Assembly (NCBI GenBank): GCA_007449985.2
Contig: VIIQ02000842.1
Coordinates: 186,001 to 250,000, forward strand
Direction: 5' to 3'
Length of the DNA: 64,000 bases
DNA from: Desmodesmus armatus
Taxonomy: Eukaryota > Chlorophyta > Chlorophyceae > Sphaeropleales > Scenedesmaceae
Shown: positions 11,156 through 23,716 of the stretch, piece by piece
Layout of the letters: each line of letters begins with the position of its first letter
Position numbering within the stretch: position 1 is the stretch's first letter
The notes under the pieces: model-generated
Told to the model about the DNA's origin: nothing
The model's input: only the letters and a program-made list of their open reading frames with translations
The model's database searches: none
Program-made: the position numbers and the translations under genes

Positions 11156-12451
11156 GGGCTTGAGTGACTCATGAGGACTGACACAGCGGTGTATGGGATG
11201 GTCAAAATCCCTTGATCCTTGATTTGCCCGCGGTCTGCGCACGATGACAGTCACCAGGGTCACCGTGACACAAGCGACTTGCTAGGATGCATCGACAGGG
11301 CATGACTCCCTTGTGGTAGCTATCACTCAAAAGAGCTTTCTTGCATGGTGATCACCCACAGTGCCACTTGATCGTACACGTTCTCGATGCACGCGGCATC
11401 ATGTTTGGTGTTACCAAGGCCTGTTGTCTTCAAAAGCTGTGAGTGAGTGTCTGAGGCTGTGACAGCTACCTACTGTGACACTGCCGCTTGCCGGGCGTTT
11501 CTCAATGGCTGATAGGCAGTTCTGTGTTGTATGTCAGGGTGCGCGTGGCCTTAGCCTGCCTGGATGTCATCCTGTCATGAGGAGGGATCGCGGTGCACTA
11601 CTGGTATGGCGGGCTATGGACGTTGTGCCCCAACGTATGCGGCTGGTGTACAGTTTCTGTTTGTTCAAGGTGTTTTAGTGTCGGCCGTGCTCACGTTGCC
11701 TAGACCTGGTAGGGCACGTGTGGGAAACAGCGCCAAATTGGCAGATGTGTGGTGTAACGGCAGTCTGAGGCCCACAGTCTGATGAATTCAATGTCAGTGC
11801 CGTGCATCTGCACTGAGGGGGGGGGGTCAATCATGCTGCCTGCAGGTCCACACAAGCCATGAGAGTGTCTGATGGGTGATGTGCGTCAACACACAGCGTT
11901 GACGAAGCAGCCTCCAGGTGCTACCCGCAACAGACCCCAAACTATGGTGTTGCTGTCACCTGCCAGCATAATCTCCTACGCCTGTGACCATTCGTTCAGG
12001 CAGGTTGACGTGCAAGCGATCTCACCTGCATGCTGCACCTCTACAGTGTTGGGTCGCAGCCTACCCTAGGATCAAAAAAGGCTAGCGAGGCTGACTGCGT
12101 ACATGGTGCACCGGTTTGACTTCACTCCCGTGTTGTGGGACGTGGCAAGCAAGTCATGTGGCAAGTCATGTGGCAAGTCGGGATCTGTTCAGATCGGATA
12201 CTGGTGATCAACCAAACCCACTAGTACTGCAGCTAGCTAGACCCGACACTCGCAGCCTGATGTTCGCGCATGGTCCATGTTGGCAGCACAACGTATGTGC
12301 AAGTCCCACAAACGGCTTGGGGCACTACCAGCTGACCTTCTCGCAGCCTTCCGTGCACTTGCACCCGTGCCTGTACAATCACAACTCAATTGTGCTCCCT
12401 CCGCGCATCAAGGTCGCATTTTTGTCCTTCAAACATACTTCTTGTTCAAAA

Positions 12452-13908
12452 ATGTCTTGGTTTGATCGGCAATCCCATGATACGCGTCGTCGTCGCTGGT
12501 TGTTCATGCAGCAGCTCACCCAGGAACAGGAGCTTATGGAGTCTGGATTGACGCCTTTGCGCAAAGGCATGAGGCACTTGCGGGACACCAGGCACACAAA
12601 CACAGGTGCGAGTTGCTGATGCACTGGCAGCACACTCTGTTCCAGGCAAGACAGAGAATTACTACAGGGGTTCCCCTCCCCTGGTGTCCATTTGTGTGCA
12701 GATACCCCATACAACATCAGAGTTGTAACCTCCCCTGGTGTCTATTTGTGTGCAGATACCCCATACAACATCAGAGTTGTAACCTCCCCTGGTGTGCATT
12801 TGTGTGCAGATACCCCATACAACATCAGAGTTGTACCCTCCCCTGTGGTCCATTTGTGTGCAGATACCCCATACAACATCAGAGTTGTAACCTCCCCTGG
12901 TGTCCATTTGTGTGCAGATACCCCATACAACACAGTACCCAACACATACCGTGTGCAGTGGCCACTTCCTGCTGAAGAAAGCCCAGCTGCAACACCCCCG
13001 GCCCAACCACCCACAGCCAGGGTTCCAAGGAGACCCTGTGCCAGCCAGTCGATGTCACACTCTGCTCCGGCCAGTCAGAGTCTGCTGAGTACGTCCTCTT
13101 TGTCAACAGCACGCCACACACTGTGCGGATGCTATGGTTGGACTACTGTGGCAGGGAGCGGCTGTATGACATGATCCCGCCCGGCGAGAGCTACATACAG
13201 CACACCTTCTTCACACACCCCTGGATCGCTTGTGAGGTCAACACAGCAACACGGCTGCCCATCAATGGCCAGGAGGCATTCTTCCCCCGCAAAACAGAAG
13301 CCCAGTTTGAGCCCTTTGATGACTATTCGGAGGACCCTGATGCAGATGACCCTCAGCATCCCTGGGGTGACAATCAGCAGGACCAACTGAAGGAAGTCCC
13401 ACAGCAGGAGGACCCAGATGCACAAGCAGCAGCAGTGGTCCCTGCAGCAGACCAAGCTCAAGACCAGGCACACCAGCAAGACCAGCAGCAGGACCAGGAG
13501 CCCGAGGAGTGGCTGGAGTTCCCAGCTGAGGGTGGGGTGCTGTACCAGCAACTGCAGTGTGCGGTGATCACGCCATTGCCTGCGCTGGCCTGGTCCAAGG
13601 AGGCACACCAGCACTTCCCTTCACTCTTCAAGGCTGCTGTCAGAACCTTCCTGCTGTGTCACTGTCAGCTGCAGCAGTCAGTGAGTGCACCTGCTGCACC
13701 ACAGGCGGCAGCGGCAGCAGCTGAGGACGTGCTGGCGCCTTGCTGGGGGTTCATGGGCCTGAGTTGCAGCCTGTCGAGTGCCACTTGCTTTGGCAGTGAC
13801 AGCAGCAGCAGCAGTGGGGGCAGCAACCTAGGCTGCATCCCCATTGCCCTGATGCCTGCGATTGTGCCCCTGGGGAGTGAGATGTGGCCACGAGTGCCGT
13901 TGCCCTAG
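12452..13908 (+). CDS. VHL beta-domain protein
   Basis: The second exon encodes a clear VHL beta fold: YVLFVNSTPHTVRMLWLDY, then the conserved MIPPGESY, then HPWIAC. This matches the order in pVHL (strand, W-x-[ND], PPG, W). The proposed first exon 12452-12605 (basic, MSWFDRQSHDTRRRRW) ends in phase 1 and can join any of several in-frame acceptors from 12701 on. The second exon ends at TAG 13906-13908. Its reading frame shifts once, between about 12975 and 13035; one missing base there fits both frame and exon length. After the beta domain come acidic Gln/Asp-rich linkers and a C-terminal region with HFPSLFKAAVRTFLL. The elongin-binding alpha domain of animal pVHL is not obvious, so a ubiquitin-ligase role is only possible. 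About 450 residues if the longest form is made. Confidence 0.75.
12660..12930. repeat. 54-bp tandem repeat, five copies, each with a 3' splice site
   Basis: Units recur at exactly 54 bp, with the AG of TTTGTGTGCAG ending at 12701, 12755, 12809, 12863 and 12917. Each unit can be read as 18 codons (ADTPYNIRVVTSPGVHLC) in the frame that continues into the VHL-like exon. Units differ by a few substitutions only. Confidence 0.93.
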
Positions 13909-15413
13909 ACCCCCAGGAGTGTTGGTGTGAAGAGCCGTCCTCAACGGACGCGAGGCCAATGGGAAGAAGTCCTATGGCGTTAAGAGACCAAGGGGGTGTC
14001 TCTGTATCTTTATCTTTATCTTTATCTTTGTGCGCCTGGCAGCCCCGGTCACCCCTCAGCACATGGAGCTGCCTGTGGCGCTGCGGCCTGGCATCCTGCC
14101 CATACTCCTGCCTGATGAGCCTTGGGAATCAGGGCTGGGTGTCGATGGCAGTGGGGCTGCGGCATGGGAAGCGGCAGGGCAGGGCTTTCCAGACTGAGTA
14201 GGATGAGGCAGGGGACAAGCAGCTCGAGGGTCACCTGGCATTCTGAGACCAACTTGACAGACTGCCCTGTGTTGATGGCACTGGGTTGCGAGCAGCTGCA
14301 CATGTGCATGCTACCAGTTCGTGCCGGCAGCTGCCAGCATTCAGCGTCATTGTTCGGCACCAGATTGATGGTGGTGATTATTGTAGATCGCGTTGATTGG
14401 TACAAGCGACATGTGCCGGTTTGCTTGTTGATGGTGGCATGTGGCTGGACATCTTGTGTTGACGACGGGGGCCCCCTGCTCCGTGTGCCCTGACTGGCAA
14501 GCGGGCGGCCCCACCCACTGCGGGTGTTGTGCGCAGACTGCTCAGCTGTCAGCAGGGTTGTGTACCGTACTGTTGTGAGTCATCTGTATGACTGTCTATT
14601 TGCTAGTTGTACAGCATGCATGCACGGTGCAGTGTGGTAAATCGAGTTGCCTGAGTCAGCCTGAGAACTGGTCATCGGGCTGGGACTTGAGGGCAGTTTG
14701 GCATGCGCTCCGCGTTTGGCTACAGCAACACAGGTGTTGCGCATCTGGGCCTGTTGGGGTTGTATTGTAGAAGGGCTGAAAGACACGGGTATCATCAGTT
14801 TGGACGCAATTTGGTGCTTTTTGTCAGGTGGGTATTGTCAGGCAGCTTCAACACGTGCATGTGCCGGCCAGACCAGGCCAGGCCTGCTCTTGTGGGGCGC
14901 CATGAATGCGGCACGACATGACCAGCCTGGCAGAGGCCGGTGTGAGGCTGCACTGGGGCTGTGCCCTCGGGTCCACGGTAAATAGTATCAATGCTGTAAC
15001 ACTTTTGTTTCAACCTGTCTGCTGGACGGTATCCCTCCGTGCAACGCTGATTCAAGGACAACCTGGATCCAGACAAAGATACTGTAGTGTCCATGCCACA
15101 AGCTCCCGCTGAAACAACAGCTTATTTTGGTTCATTTCTCAAGCGACAGGACCAACAAGCTCATTACTGCAGCAATGCACTGATGAGATACAGCACATTC
15201 AAACCCAATGCTGACTCAGCACGCGAAAAGCAGGTTTTCTTGCATGGACCGACGCTCGCTTATCACAACGTGCTTGCTGGACATGTTTCGGATCGTTCTG
15301 ATGATGTTACAAGCTGCTGATGAGTGAATTTTGACCCCGACAGCAGAGTCAGCAGTGCCAGGGAGCTGTGGAGCAAGATCAATCCACTGTTGATCGACTG
15401 CAAACACACAACG
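13909..15413. other. Intergenic region between the VHL-like and E2 genes
   Basis: No gene supported in about 1.5 kb. A short TATCTT microsatellite lies at 14005-14029, and the rest is TG-rich sequence. A TGTAA motif at 14995-14999 resembles the green-algal polyadenylation signal, but it is more than 1 kb past the upstream stop codon. Confidence 0.5.
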
Positions 15414-18400
15414 ATGTTGAGGACAGCTCTGTGCTCGCTGCACCGAAGGCCCCTGCTGTCTGTTGTGCATGGGGCAGTTGCAGCGGTTGATTGCAGTGCT
15501 GCACTACAGTCCACTCTCAGCCTCGTTTGCAGCAACTCAGGCCCTCCGCAGCAGAGTTTGAAACACTCTTGCAGCAGACAGCAGGACTGGCACAGGACTG
15601 CAAGGCACCACGCCTTCCACACCTCAACAGCACCAGGGGGTCAGTGGTCTCTTTCCCACTGGCACAGACTGGCGAGGGCATCAGCGAGTGTGAGCTGATG
15701 CAGTGGTTTGTCAAGGTGCGTGCCCTGACGAACAGTCCAAGGCAGTTCCTGCATGGCTAGACCAGCACAGCCGCTACGTTGTTACCTTGGCCAAACCTGT
15801 CCCACAGATGCTTCTCTCCATCAGCGATTCCCACAGGTGCTGGAGTGTCTGGTTGGTTAGCTCATCATGCTGGAAACTCTTTCAGTTTGTCTTGTGCTGT
15901 CAAAAAACGTGTCGTACATGTTTGAATTGGGTTCAGAACGTTTTTCCCCCCCTCATGCCTGCCCTGCACAGGAGGGTGATATTGTGGAGGAGTTCCAACC
16001 CATCTGTGAAGTGCAGAGTGATAAGGCAGCAATTGAGATCACCAGTAGGTCAGTGTAAGATCAAGAAGCCGGTGCAAGTCTTGTATACGGGTACCCGTAA
16101 ACACCGGTGTAGGGCTGCATGGTTGGAGTGTGTGAGGGTGTGGGTGGGTTGGGGGGGGGGGGGCTCCTTTGTATGCCACATGCCAGGAACGGGAGGTGGT
16201 GGCTGAGGGCGTGCATCGCAGATGCAAGACTCTGCCCCGTCCCTTTTGCTGTCAACAAGCATGCAACATGCTTGCGCCTGGGCCTTTGGCGCCTGGCTCA
16301 GGCACCATACGGTTGCAAATAGAAGCATCTCCGTACGGTACCACCCATTGTGTCTTCATGTGCACGTGTCTTGGCAGAGTGGGTGCACCATAGTCATATC
16401 CTTCCCTTCAAGGTAAGTTACCGCATCCACGGTGTGTCCACCTCTTGCAACCAATGCGCGCATGCAGGTACGGCGGAACTATTGTCAAGGTGCACCACGC
16501 CCAGGGAGATGTGGTGAAAGTGGGAGCGCCCCTAGTAGACATCCAGACAGATGCAGCAGTAGCAGATGCTGATCCAGCCAGCAACAGCACCAGCACAGCA
16601 GACGCCAGCAACAGCAGCAGCAGTGACTCAGATTCCTCGAGCTCCAGCAGCGGCAGCGGCAGCAGCAGCGCATCTGTGATTGCGGCACCAACAGTACGCA
16701 GGCTGGCTAGGCAGTTGGGGGTCGACCTTGTCAAGGTCAAGGGTTCAGGGCCTAATGGCAGGGTTTTGAAGGAAGATGTCGAGGCATTCAAGTCAGGGCT
16801 GGTCACCAGCATTGCAGACCGGCTGGTGGACCGCATTGCTGAGAAGTCAGGAGCCACCAGCACGGCAGAGATGTATGCAGCAGCATCAGAGCCGATGCCG
16901 GCCTCAGCAGCGGCTGAGCTACAGCAGCCGCCGGCACAGCAGGCAGCGGTGGCGGCGGTAGCGGCACCGGAGGGGGCTGGAGGTGCGGTGCAGGGGCCCA
17001 CACGGATCCCCATCAGGGGTTATAGAAGGTGAGGTGCCTGGTGTGGTGTGCTGTGGTGTGCTGTGCTGTGAGGGAGCTGCATTGTGACGTCCTGTGGGCC
17101 TGCTGTGTTCATGTCAAAGTTGTCAAGGATGTTCGAGTGTTATAATGGGGTTTGCATGGGTCAAATCTGTGAAGCGCACAGCAATCATGTTCCGTGCAGT
17201 CAGCTTCGCTGTGTCAGCAAACACATCATCAGTTGCGCAGCGGCCTGCATTGTCACATGGACTGTGTGCTGTGTGCTGTGCTGTGCTGTGTGTGCAGGGC
17301 AATGATTAAGAGTGCCACAGAAGCAGGAGCCATCCCCACCTTCCACTTCATGGATGAGATAGAAGTGGACGGCCTGCTGGCTGCACGCTCACTGCTCAAG
17401 AATGATGACACACTGCAGGGTGAGTCAGCGTGCAACACTCTCTCTACACATGCACAGATCTGTTCCCACGGGGTTTACTGGCGAGTGCAGAGCCTAGTTG
17501 CCAGGACTGTGTTGCAAGGTCCTGTGAAGTGTACTGTGAAGTCAGCACAATCACCCAACAGCCGTGGTGGGCACATGCCGCAGCTGAAAGGCCTGTTGCC
17601 GGGCTTGGTTGCTGCCTCAGGGCGCAGCCTCCAGCCTCACTCTTACCATCCGTAGTCACACTCACTCACTGCCATCTGCCTTTCTCTAAACAGGTGCCAA
17701 GCTTACCTACCTGCCGTTCGTGATCAAGGCCCTGAGCATCAGCCTGGGCAGGTTCCCAGGGCTCAACACCTGCCTGGAGCCAGGGGGTGGGGCGCTGCTG
17801 CAGCACCACAGCCACAACATCGGGGTGGCAATGGCAACCAGCAACGGCCTGGTGGTGCCAAATATCAAGCAGGTGAGGTAGACACCCAACTTGATGCACT
17901 TCAGCAGGTGCTTGACGTATGTGCGCTCGAGGCTGCTTGCTGTCTCCGTATGTATTTCACACTGCTGCTGTGGTAAGGACCACCCGCCCTGTTCCTCCTT
18001 TGGGTCCCTGATCACCCATCCACCTTGACTCCCGCCAGCAGCTGCCGTCTGGGCCCCCTCAGCTAAGTGGTGAACCCTGAAAATCTTAGAACACCTGGTC
18101 CACTTCAGCAGATGCTTGCTTTCATGTGTGTGCTTGAGGTGCCGTCCATGAGTTGCCGCCGTAGTCAGGACAGCAGGGTTCAACACACCACGTTGCCCCG
18201 TCCTGCCTCAGCAGCAGCTTCGCCTCCTGTGGTTGACAAGCAAAGCTGTATCGTCTGCTGTGTTGCTGTCGCATAGGTTGAGAGCAAGAGCATCCCTGAC
18301 ATTGCTCGTGACCTGGCACACCTGCAGCAGCTGGCAGCAGCAGGGAAGCTGTCCAGCCATGACGTGACCGGTGGCAGTGTCACCATTAGCAACATAGGTG

Positions 18401-19003
18401 GGCGCATGTTACATTTCTCAACCACACTGCAGTGGATGCACCTGGTGCTTTGCCTGCCAGGCTCGTCTCTTGGCTGTGTCAAGTTCAGCATAGCCACCCT
18501 GCATCATGTCTGATTGTGCTGTATTTACCAGCAGTACTAGCTGTGTATATCTTACAGTACGCTGGGTTAGTGGATTGTTCATACAGTGTGCTGCTCCCCG
18601 TGCCCCCCGTACTGAAATGGCTGGCTTGCGCACACTGAAAGTCCAGTTCATTGCTTGTATGTCACCCTGATGTTCTTGGTGACAGTGTTCTCAACCACAT
18701 GCTAGCTGGCCGACGCACAGGCCTCAACTGACGCTCACTGTCCTTGCCCCCGCAGGCACTGTCGGCGGCACAACAGCCACCCCCATGCTGAACCCTCCTG
18801 AGGCGGCCATAGTAGCCCTGGGCCGGGTGCAGGCTCTGCCACGCTATGACCCTCACACAAATGAGCTGGTCAAGCGCCACATCATGGCCGTTAGTTGGGG
18901 AGGAGACCACAGGGTGGTGGATGGAGCAGCCATAGCAGAGTTCAGCAACTGTTGGAAGCACCTGCTGCAGCAACCACAGAGGCTGCTGATGCACATGCGG
19001 TGA
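15414..19003 (+). CDS. DBT: Branched-chain 2-oxoacid dehydrogenase E2 (dihydrolipoyl transacylase), mitochondrial
   Basis: Seven exons: 15414-15715, 15972-16048, 16468-17028, 17298-17419, 17694-17872, 18277-18397 and 18756-19003, with all internal phases matching. About 536 residues. It starts with a mitochondrial presequence ([13 protein letters not shown], then [10 protein letters not shown]). A lipoyl domain follows with [12 protein letters not shown] and the lipoyl-lysine site [11 protein letters not shown], then a Ser/Asp-rich linker. The E3-binding domain reads [15 protein letters not shown] with [11 protein letters not shown]. The catalytic domain follows, starting GYRRAMIKSA and ending with the active-site motif [12 protein letters not shown]. 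It transfers acyl groups from Leu, Ile and Val breakdown to CoA in the mitochondrial matrix as the core of the BCKDH complex. Presequence and lipoyl domain lie in different frames within exon 1, separated at a G5 run (15636-15640); one missing G explains it. Confidence 0.92.
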
Positions 19004-19973
19004 GCAGGTGGAGCAGCGACACAGCCTGTGCTGTGCTGTGCTGTGCTATTCTGTGCTATGCTGTGTTGCTGCTGATACAGCCTGTGCTGTGTCTTACTGC
19101 CACAGCCTTATCATGTCAGCATTTGTGGCACGTTGCGTTGATGTTGTCGTGTGCACATGCGGAGCGTGCACACAAAGATGTGGGTGTGCCAGGGTGTGCA
19201 TCATGCGGCTTGTATCATGCGGCTTGTACTACTTTGCGCTCTTTGTTGTCATGGCAGCGAGCTGGCTGGAGCGCGTGTATAATACACTGGGACGTTTGTG
19301 GGCAGAGGAAGAGGGAACAGCAACTTAAAGCGGGCGGCTTGATGGAGGGTGCAGAGGGGTGCAGTAGCTTACTTGCAGCTTGTGGTAGGTATCTGGGCGT
19401 ATTGCTCTGCCACAATGCAATGTACAACAGGATCGTGTGTGGGCTTTGCTTGTTGCAAGCGAAGATTGCCCATGGTTCAGCTTGACGATTGGTGCCTTTT
19501 GTGTCACTCAGGTGTACATCAGGTTTTTGTGTGAGCTGGAGCATGCCTGGCAGGCCCCCAATGTGCACTGAATTGGATGCATGCCTGGCAGGCCTCCAAT
19601 GCGCATTGGCTTGCACTCGGGGCGTGGATGGGTTTTCGCTTCTTCATACTCACCCCAGGGGATTGCCACAAGCTTGGAAGTTACAAATGTGACCAGTTTG
19701 TGGCGAGGTTGTGGCGAGGTTGTATCATGTTGGGATGACAGGCGGCTGGAACGGCCAGGCAGTGCCTTGTCACTTTGATTGCAGCTCAGCTGAGCTGTTG
19801 CCACATTGAACTTCTGCACCACAGTGCAAGCCCAGGTACAATGCAAGCCCAGATACGAAGAACTCAAGTGAGCATCAGGCTGTTTGCGGCTGTTGTGGAG
19901 GCAGAGCGACGAACACGTTTGAATGCACGTTTGATCACCAAAATGATCACCATCCACTCGCAGCCTACTCGAA
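19004..19973. other. Intergenic region with a 34-bp direct repeat
   Basis: Nothing coding is supported here. TG-rich sequence follows the E2 stop codon. A diverged tandem pair at about 19541-19610 shares GCATGCCTGGCAGGC and CCAATG. Part of this is presumably 3' UTR of the E2 gene and promoter plus 5' UTR of the BEACH gene. Confidence 0.5.
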
Positions 19974-22900
19974 ATGGATTCGTCTCACATCGCCTCAAGC
20001 TATGAGCAGCAAGTCGTAAGAATTTGCAGCAGTCTTTCTGCAGGCTCTGCAAGCAACGCAGCTGCCCAAGCCTGCAGTACAGGCTGTCCTGTCTACTCAC
20101 CTGTGTGTGTAGCTCCATCGGCTGCGTCTGAAGTTTGTGGCACAGCTGTTTGCCAGTACCAACAGTCACCCCGACCAGCTCAGCAGTTGGCTGAGCAGCT
20201 GCAGTATGCCACTTGCCTCCCAGAGCTGCTGCAGCAAGCAGGGGAGCAGCACCTGGTGGAGGTCCACCTTATCCCTGGTGGTGCAGCTGAAGAGCAGCAA
20301 GGGAAGCAATATCACGAGCAGATATGTCCGTTGCTCGCAACTGATGAAAGCAGCAGGGCACCCCAGCCAGACTTGCAGCTGTTCCTGCACGAGCTTGAGC
20401 AGAGCCAGTGGACCGTCTCTACTGCTGCAGCATGTGCTGTGCCTGCTTCAACCAGCAGGAGCCAAGTAGGGGACCTGCAGGAGCAGCAGCAGGGTTTGCA
20501 TGGTGCAGCATCAGAGGGCTCTGCTGCTGATCAGCACACCTCCACCGCAGCCGGTGATGCCGTGCTGGCATGGCTTGCAGGAGTGCATGGGGTGCCATGC
20601 AGCACCAGTAGCGCTGGCGCCCAGCAGCAGTACCAACAAGCTGGGGCGGGATCTGGTGTGCATCCCAACCTGCAGCCGGTGCTGCAAATCAGCCACCTTG
20701 CCTTCAACAGCAACAGCGGCAACACACCCAACCTCAGCAGCAGCCCAGTGTGTGTTGTGGTGCCGCATGCAGCCACAGATGCAGAGTCTGTCTTGCGGCA
20801 CAGTCCAGCAGTGCTGGGTGGTGACATGCACCTGCGCTTCCTGCTGCACCAGCTGCTGCATGCGCTGAGCGACCTCCATGCACGCGGCTTTGCCTTGGGA
20901 GGGTTCTGCCTCAATCAGCTGAGGTTCATCTGCCCTGGCTGGGTCCAGCTGCTTGCGAAGCCCACTGGGCAGTTGCTTGCAGCCCCAGCACCAGCAGCAG
21001 CAGGTCGCCAGCGCAGCCAGCCGTCACAGCAGCAGCAGCAGCATGCAGCTGCTGCAGGGTCGCCAGCAGCACTGCACCAGCAGCGGGCGTGGCAGCAGCG
21101 GCAGCATTGGCGCCAGGGGTTGATGGTTGTGTCTGAACCATCGTACACCCTCCCGCAGTTAACAGAGATGTGGCGGCGGCGAGTGATCAGCAACTTTGAG
21201 TATCTGCTGTGGGTGAATGCAGCTGCGGGCAGGCGCTGGGGTGACAGGAAGAGGCACCCCTTCGTACCTTGGGTGCTGGACTTCAGCAGGAGGCCTCAGC
21301 TAGGCTCCCAGGGGCAGCTGAGGCATACAGGTGGGTTGACCAGGGGAACTGCAAAAAAGTCATGGATGGCTTATCAGCACATGCAGGGGTACATCAAAGT
21401 ACACACACGTGTGCGTTTGGGAGGTGGCGGCTCCACCCAGCCTGCAATGCTTGGAGAATTGCAGCGCCGGAATGCTTCATAGGTCCAGCATCAAGTGCAT
21501 TGCTGTGGCATGTTGCAACGGTGTTTCCACAACCCGAGGGACCGCCACTTCTGCTGTGCAGAAACTGCATGCCAAGCAAAAAGCACAACATGCTGTCTGT
21601 ATCACACCAAAAGGCTCTGTAGCACTCTATGACTACCCCAAAGCACTCAAGTCACTGTACCCTCCATCCCCTGTGCATTGTGCCGCTCACATACAGGAGG
21701 GGCCGCAAGCAGCAGCAGTATCAGCAGCAGCAGCAGGAGCCCGCCGCCAGGCTGGAGGGACCTCGGTCTCAGCCAGCACAGACGCATCAAGGGAGACGCT
21801 CAGTTAGACCAGACATATGCCATGTCTGCAGCCGCCGCCGCAGCAGCAGGAGCCGGTCCTGCTGGCCCCTGGTCCTGCTGTGTGGCAGGGGCACCTGGCA
21901 CCGCTGCTGCCGCTCTCGGGCTAGACCCCTGGGGGTTCAGTGCTTGGGATGGCAGCAGCGCGGGTGGAGGGGCAGGTGCCGGCAGCATTGGCGGCATCGG
22001 CAGCGGCAGCGGTGGTGGCGGGGGTGAAGTGGGTGTGGTGCAGGGGGTGGCTGCTGTTCAGCCGCACCATATCAGCAACGAGCCGATGAGTGAGCTGTCG
22101 TATGCTATCTACATGGCGAGGCGGCTACCGGTGGAGCTCCTTGTACAGCTGGTGCGGCGCAGCTTCAGGTAAGGCATGGTGAGAAGCAGCATGTTTGTTT
22201 TCAAAGCAGGCGACCAGTGACCTAGGACACTAGAACCAAACCCCAAGGAAGAACCCAAGGGTACCAGCGTCGCTTCCTTGCGTCAACGTGAGCGGGTGCT
22301 AGCTTGTTGCACAGCCGCATGGCAATCCCTCAAACTTGGCCTCCTGTTTGTGCTTGCATGCATCTCTTACGGTCCGCTTCCTTCCTCCCACCCTCGCTCT
22401 GTCCTTCCATACCCCGTTCCTCACTCACATACTCACTCACTCACTCACTCACTCACTCACCCAATCACTCACTCACTCACTCACTCACTCACTCACTCAC
22501 TCACTCACTCACTCACTGACCCATTCTTATGTCACCAGACCTGAGGAGTACCCTTCCAGCCTGGAGGGCCTCTACCACAGCAGCCCAGACGAGGCCCTGC
22601 CTCAGTTCTACTGCGACCCATCAGCATTTGTGTCCACACACCCCAGCATGCGGGACCTTGCAGTGCCGGACTGGGCTCAGGATGCAGCAGACTTTGTGCG
22701 CCTGCATAGGTATGGGGCAGGGATGAAGGGATTGTGTGCTGATGGACATCAGACAATGGCAGTGCAGCTGGCGGCATGTGCAGGATTGGGTGGAGATGCA
22801 AGGCTTCCGGCACGCCCACTACTTAGGGGTCACATCACAACGGTGCATGACAGATAGTTGTGTTTGGGCCAAGCTTGCCAAGGGCCGTTTCTGGCCAGCA

Positions 22901-23426
22901 AGCCCTCTGTGCGAGTCAAGTTGGAGTCATGCATGTGTGTCCATGCGCGTTAGAGGCATCATGCACCCCCTGATGCCTCTGTTGCCCTGCTGCTTGCTAT
23001 ATAGCCACCTCTTCATGCGACATGCACAATGCACCTTCTTGCAAAGCCAGGCCAGCTCTCATGGCTTGGTCTCATATTGGCTTTCATGTACTCCACTCAA
23101 CCCTCCCTCCTCTTTCCAGGGCTGCGCTAGAGAGTGACTACGTGTCAGCCAACCTTCACAAATGGCTAGACCTCAACTTTGGTGTGGCACTCTCCGGGCC
23201 GGCAGGCCTTGCAGCAAAGAACATTCACATGGGCAGCAGCAGCAGCAGCAGCAGCAGCGGCGGCGGCGGCGGTGGCGGCACGGCAGCAGCAGTGGCAGGG
23301 ATGGGTTGTATGGTGGTTCCGGGTGTGGAGCCATGCACTCATGGGGTATACCAGCTGTTTCAGCACCCACACCCAGCCAGGAGCAGTGTTCACCAAGATG
23401 CAGTACAACCCCAGCTGGTTCAACAG

Positions 23427-23490
<64 letters not shown>

Positions 23491-23666
23491 CTAGCAGCAG
23501 TGGTGACCCTGGACAGCAGCCAGCCAGCCCCAACAGCAGCTCTGTGGTGGCCTCGCCTGACCTCAGCAGCAGCAGTAGCAGCAGCTTTGATGCTGACCCT
23601 GATTTGGAGATGCACTGGGCTGAGATATCCAGCCTAGAAGCAGCTGCAGCAGCGGGGTCTTGGGCA

Positions 23667-23716
<50 letters not shown>

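Larger units (their letters stand above)
8295..12451. other. TG-rich stretch with local duplications; no convincing gene
   Basis: More than 4 kb show only short open frames without domain similarity or consistent splice phases. Composition is TG-rich on the plus strand, like introns and UTRs of plus-strand genes here, so it may be transcribed 3' sequence of the RRM gene or untranslated spacer. It contains several tandem and near-tandem duplications at 8467-8555, 8790-8885, 9078-9172, 9389-9472 and 10965-11155. A motif resembling RRM RNP1 (PKGCGCFVF near 8780) was seen but has no supporting context. Confidence 0.5.

Noticed and set aside
12613..12975. Cys-rich repeat protein (PIQHQSCNLPWCPFVCR units) in a second frame of the 54-bp repeat
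   Set aside because: A 54-bp repeat is open in several frames by construction. Only the frame that continues into the VHL-like exon has context.
23166..23615. Poly-Leu open frame opposite the BEACH gene
   Set aside because: It is the antisense of the CAG repeat in a confidently coding exon.
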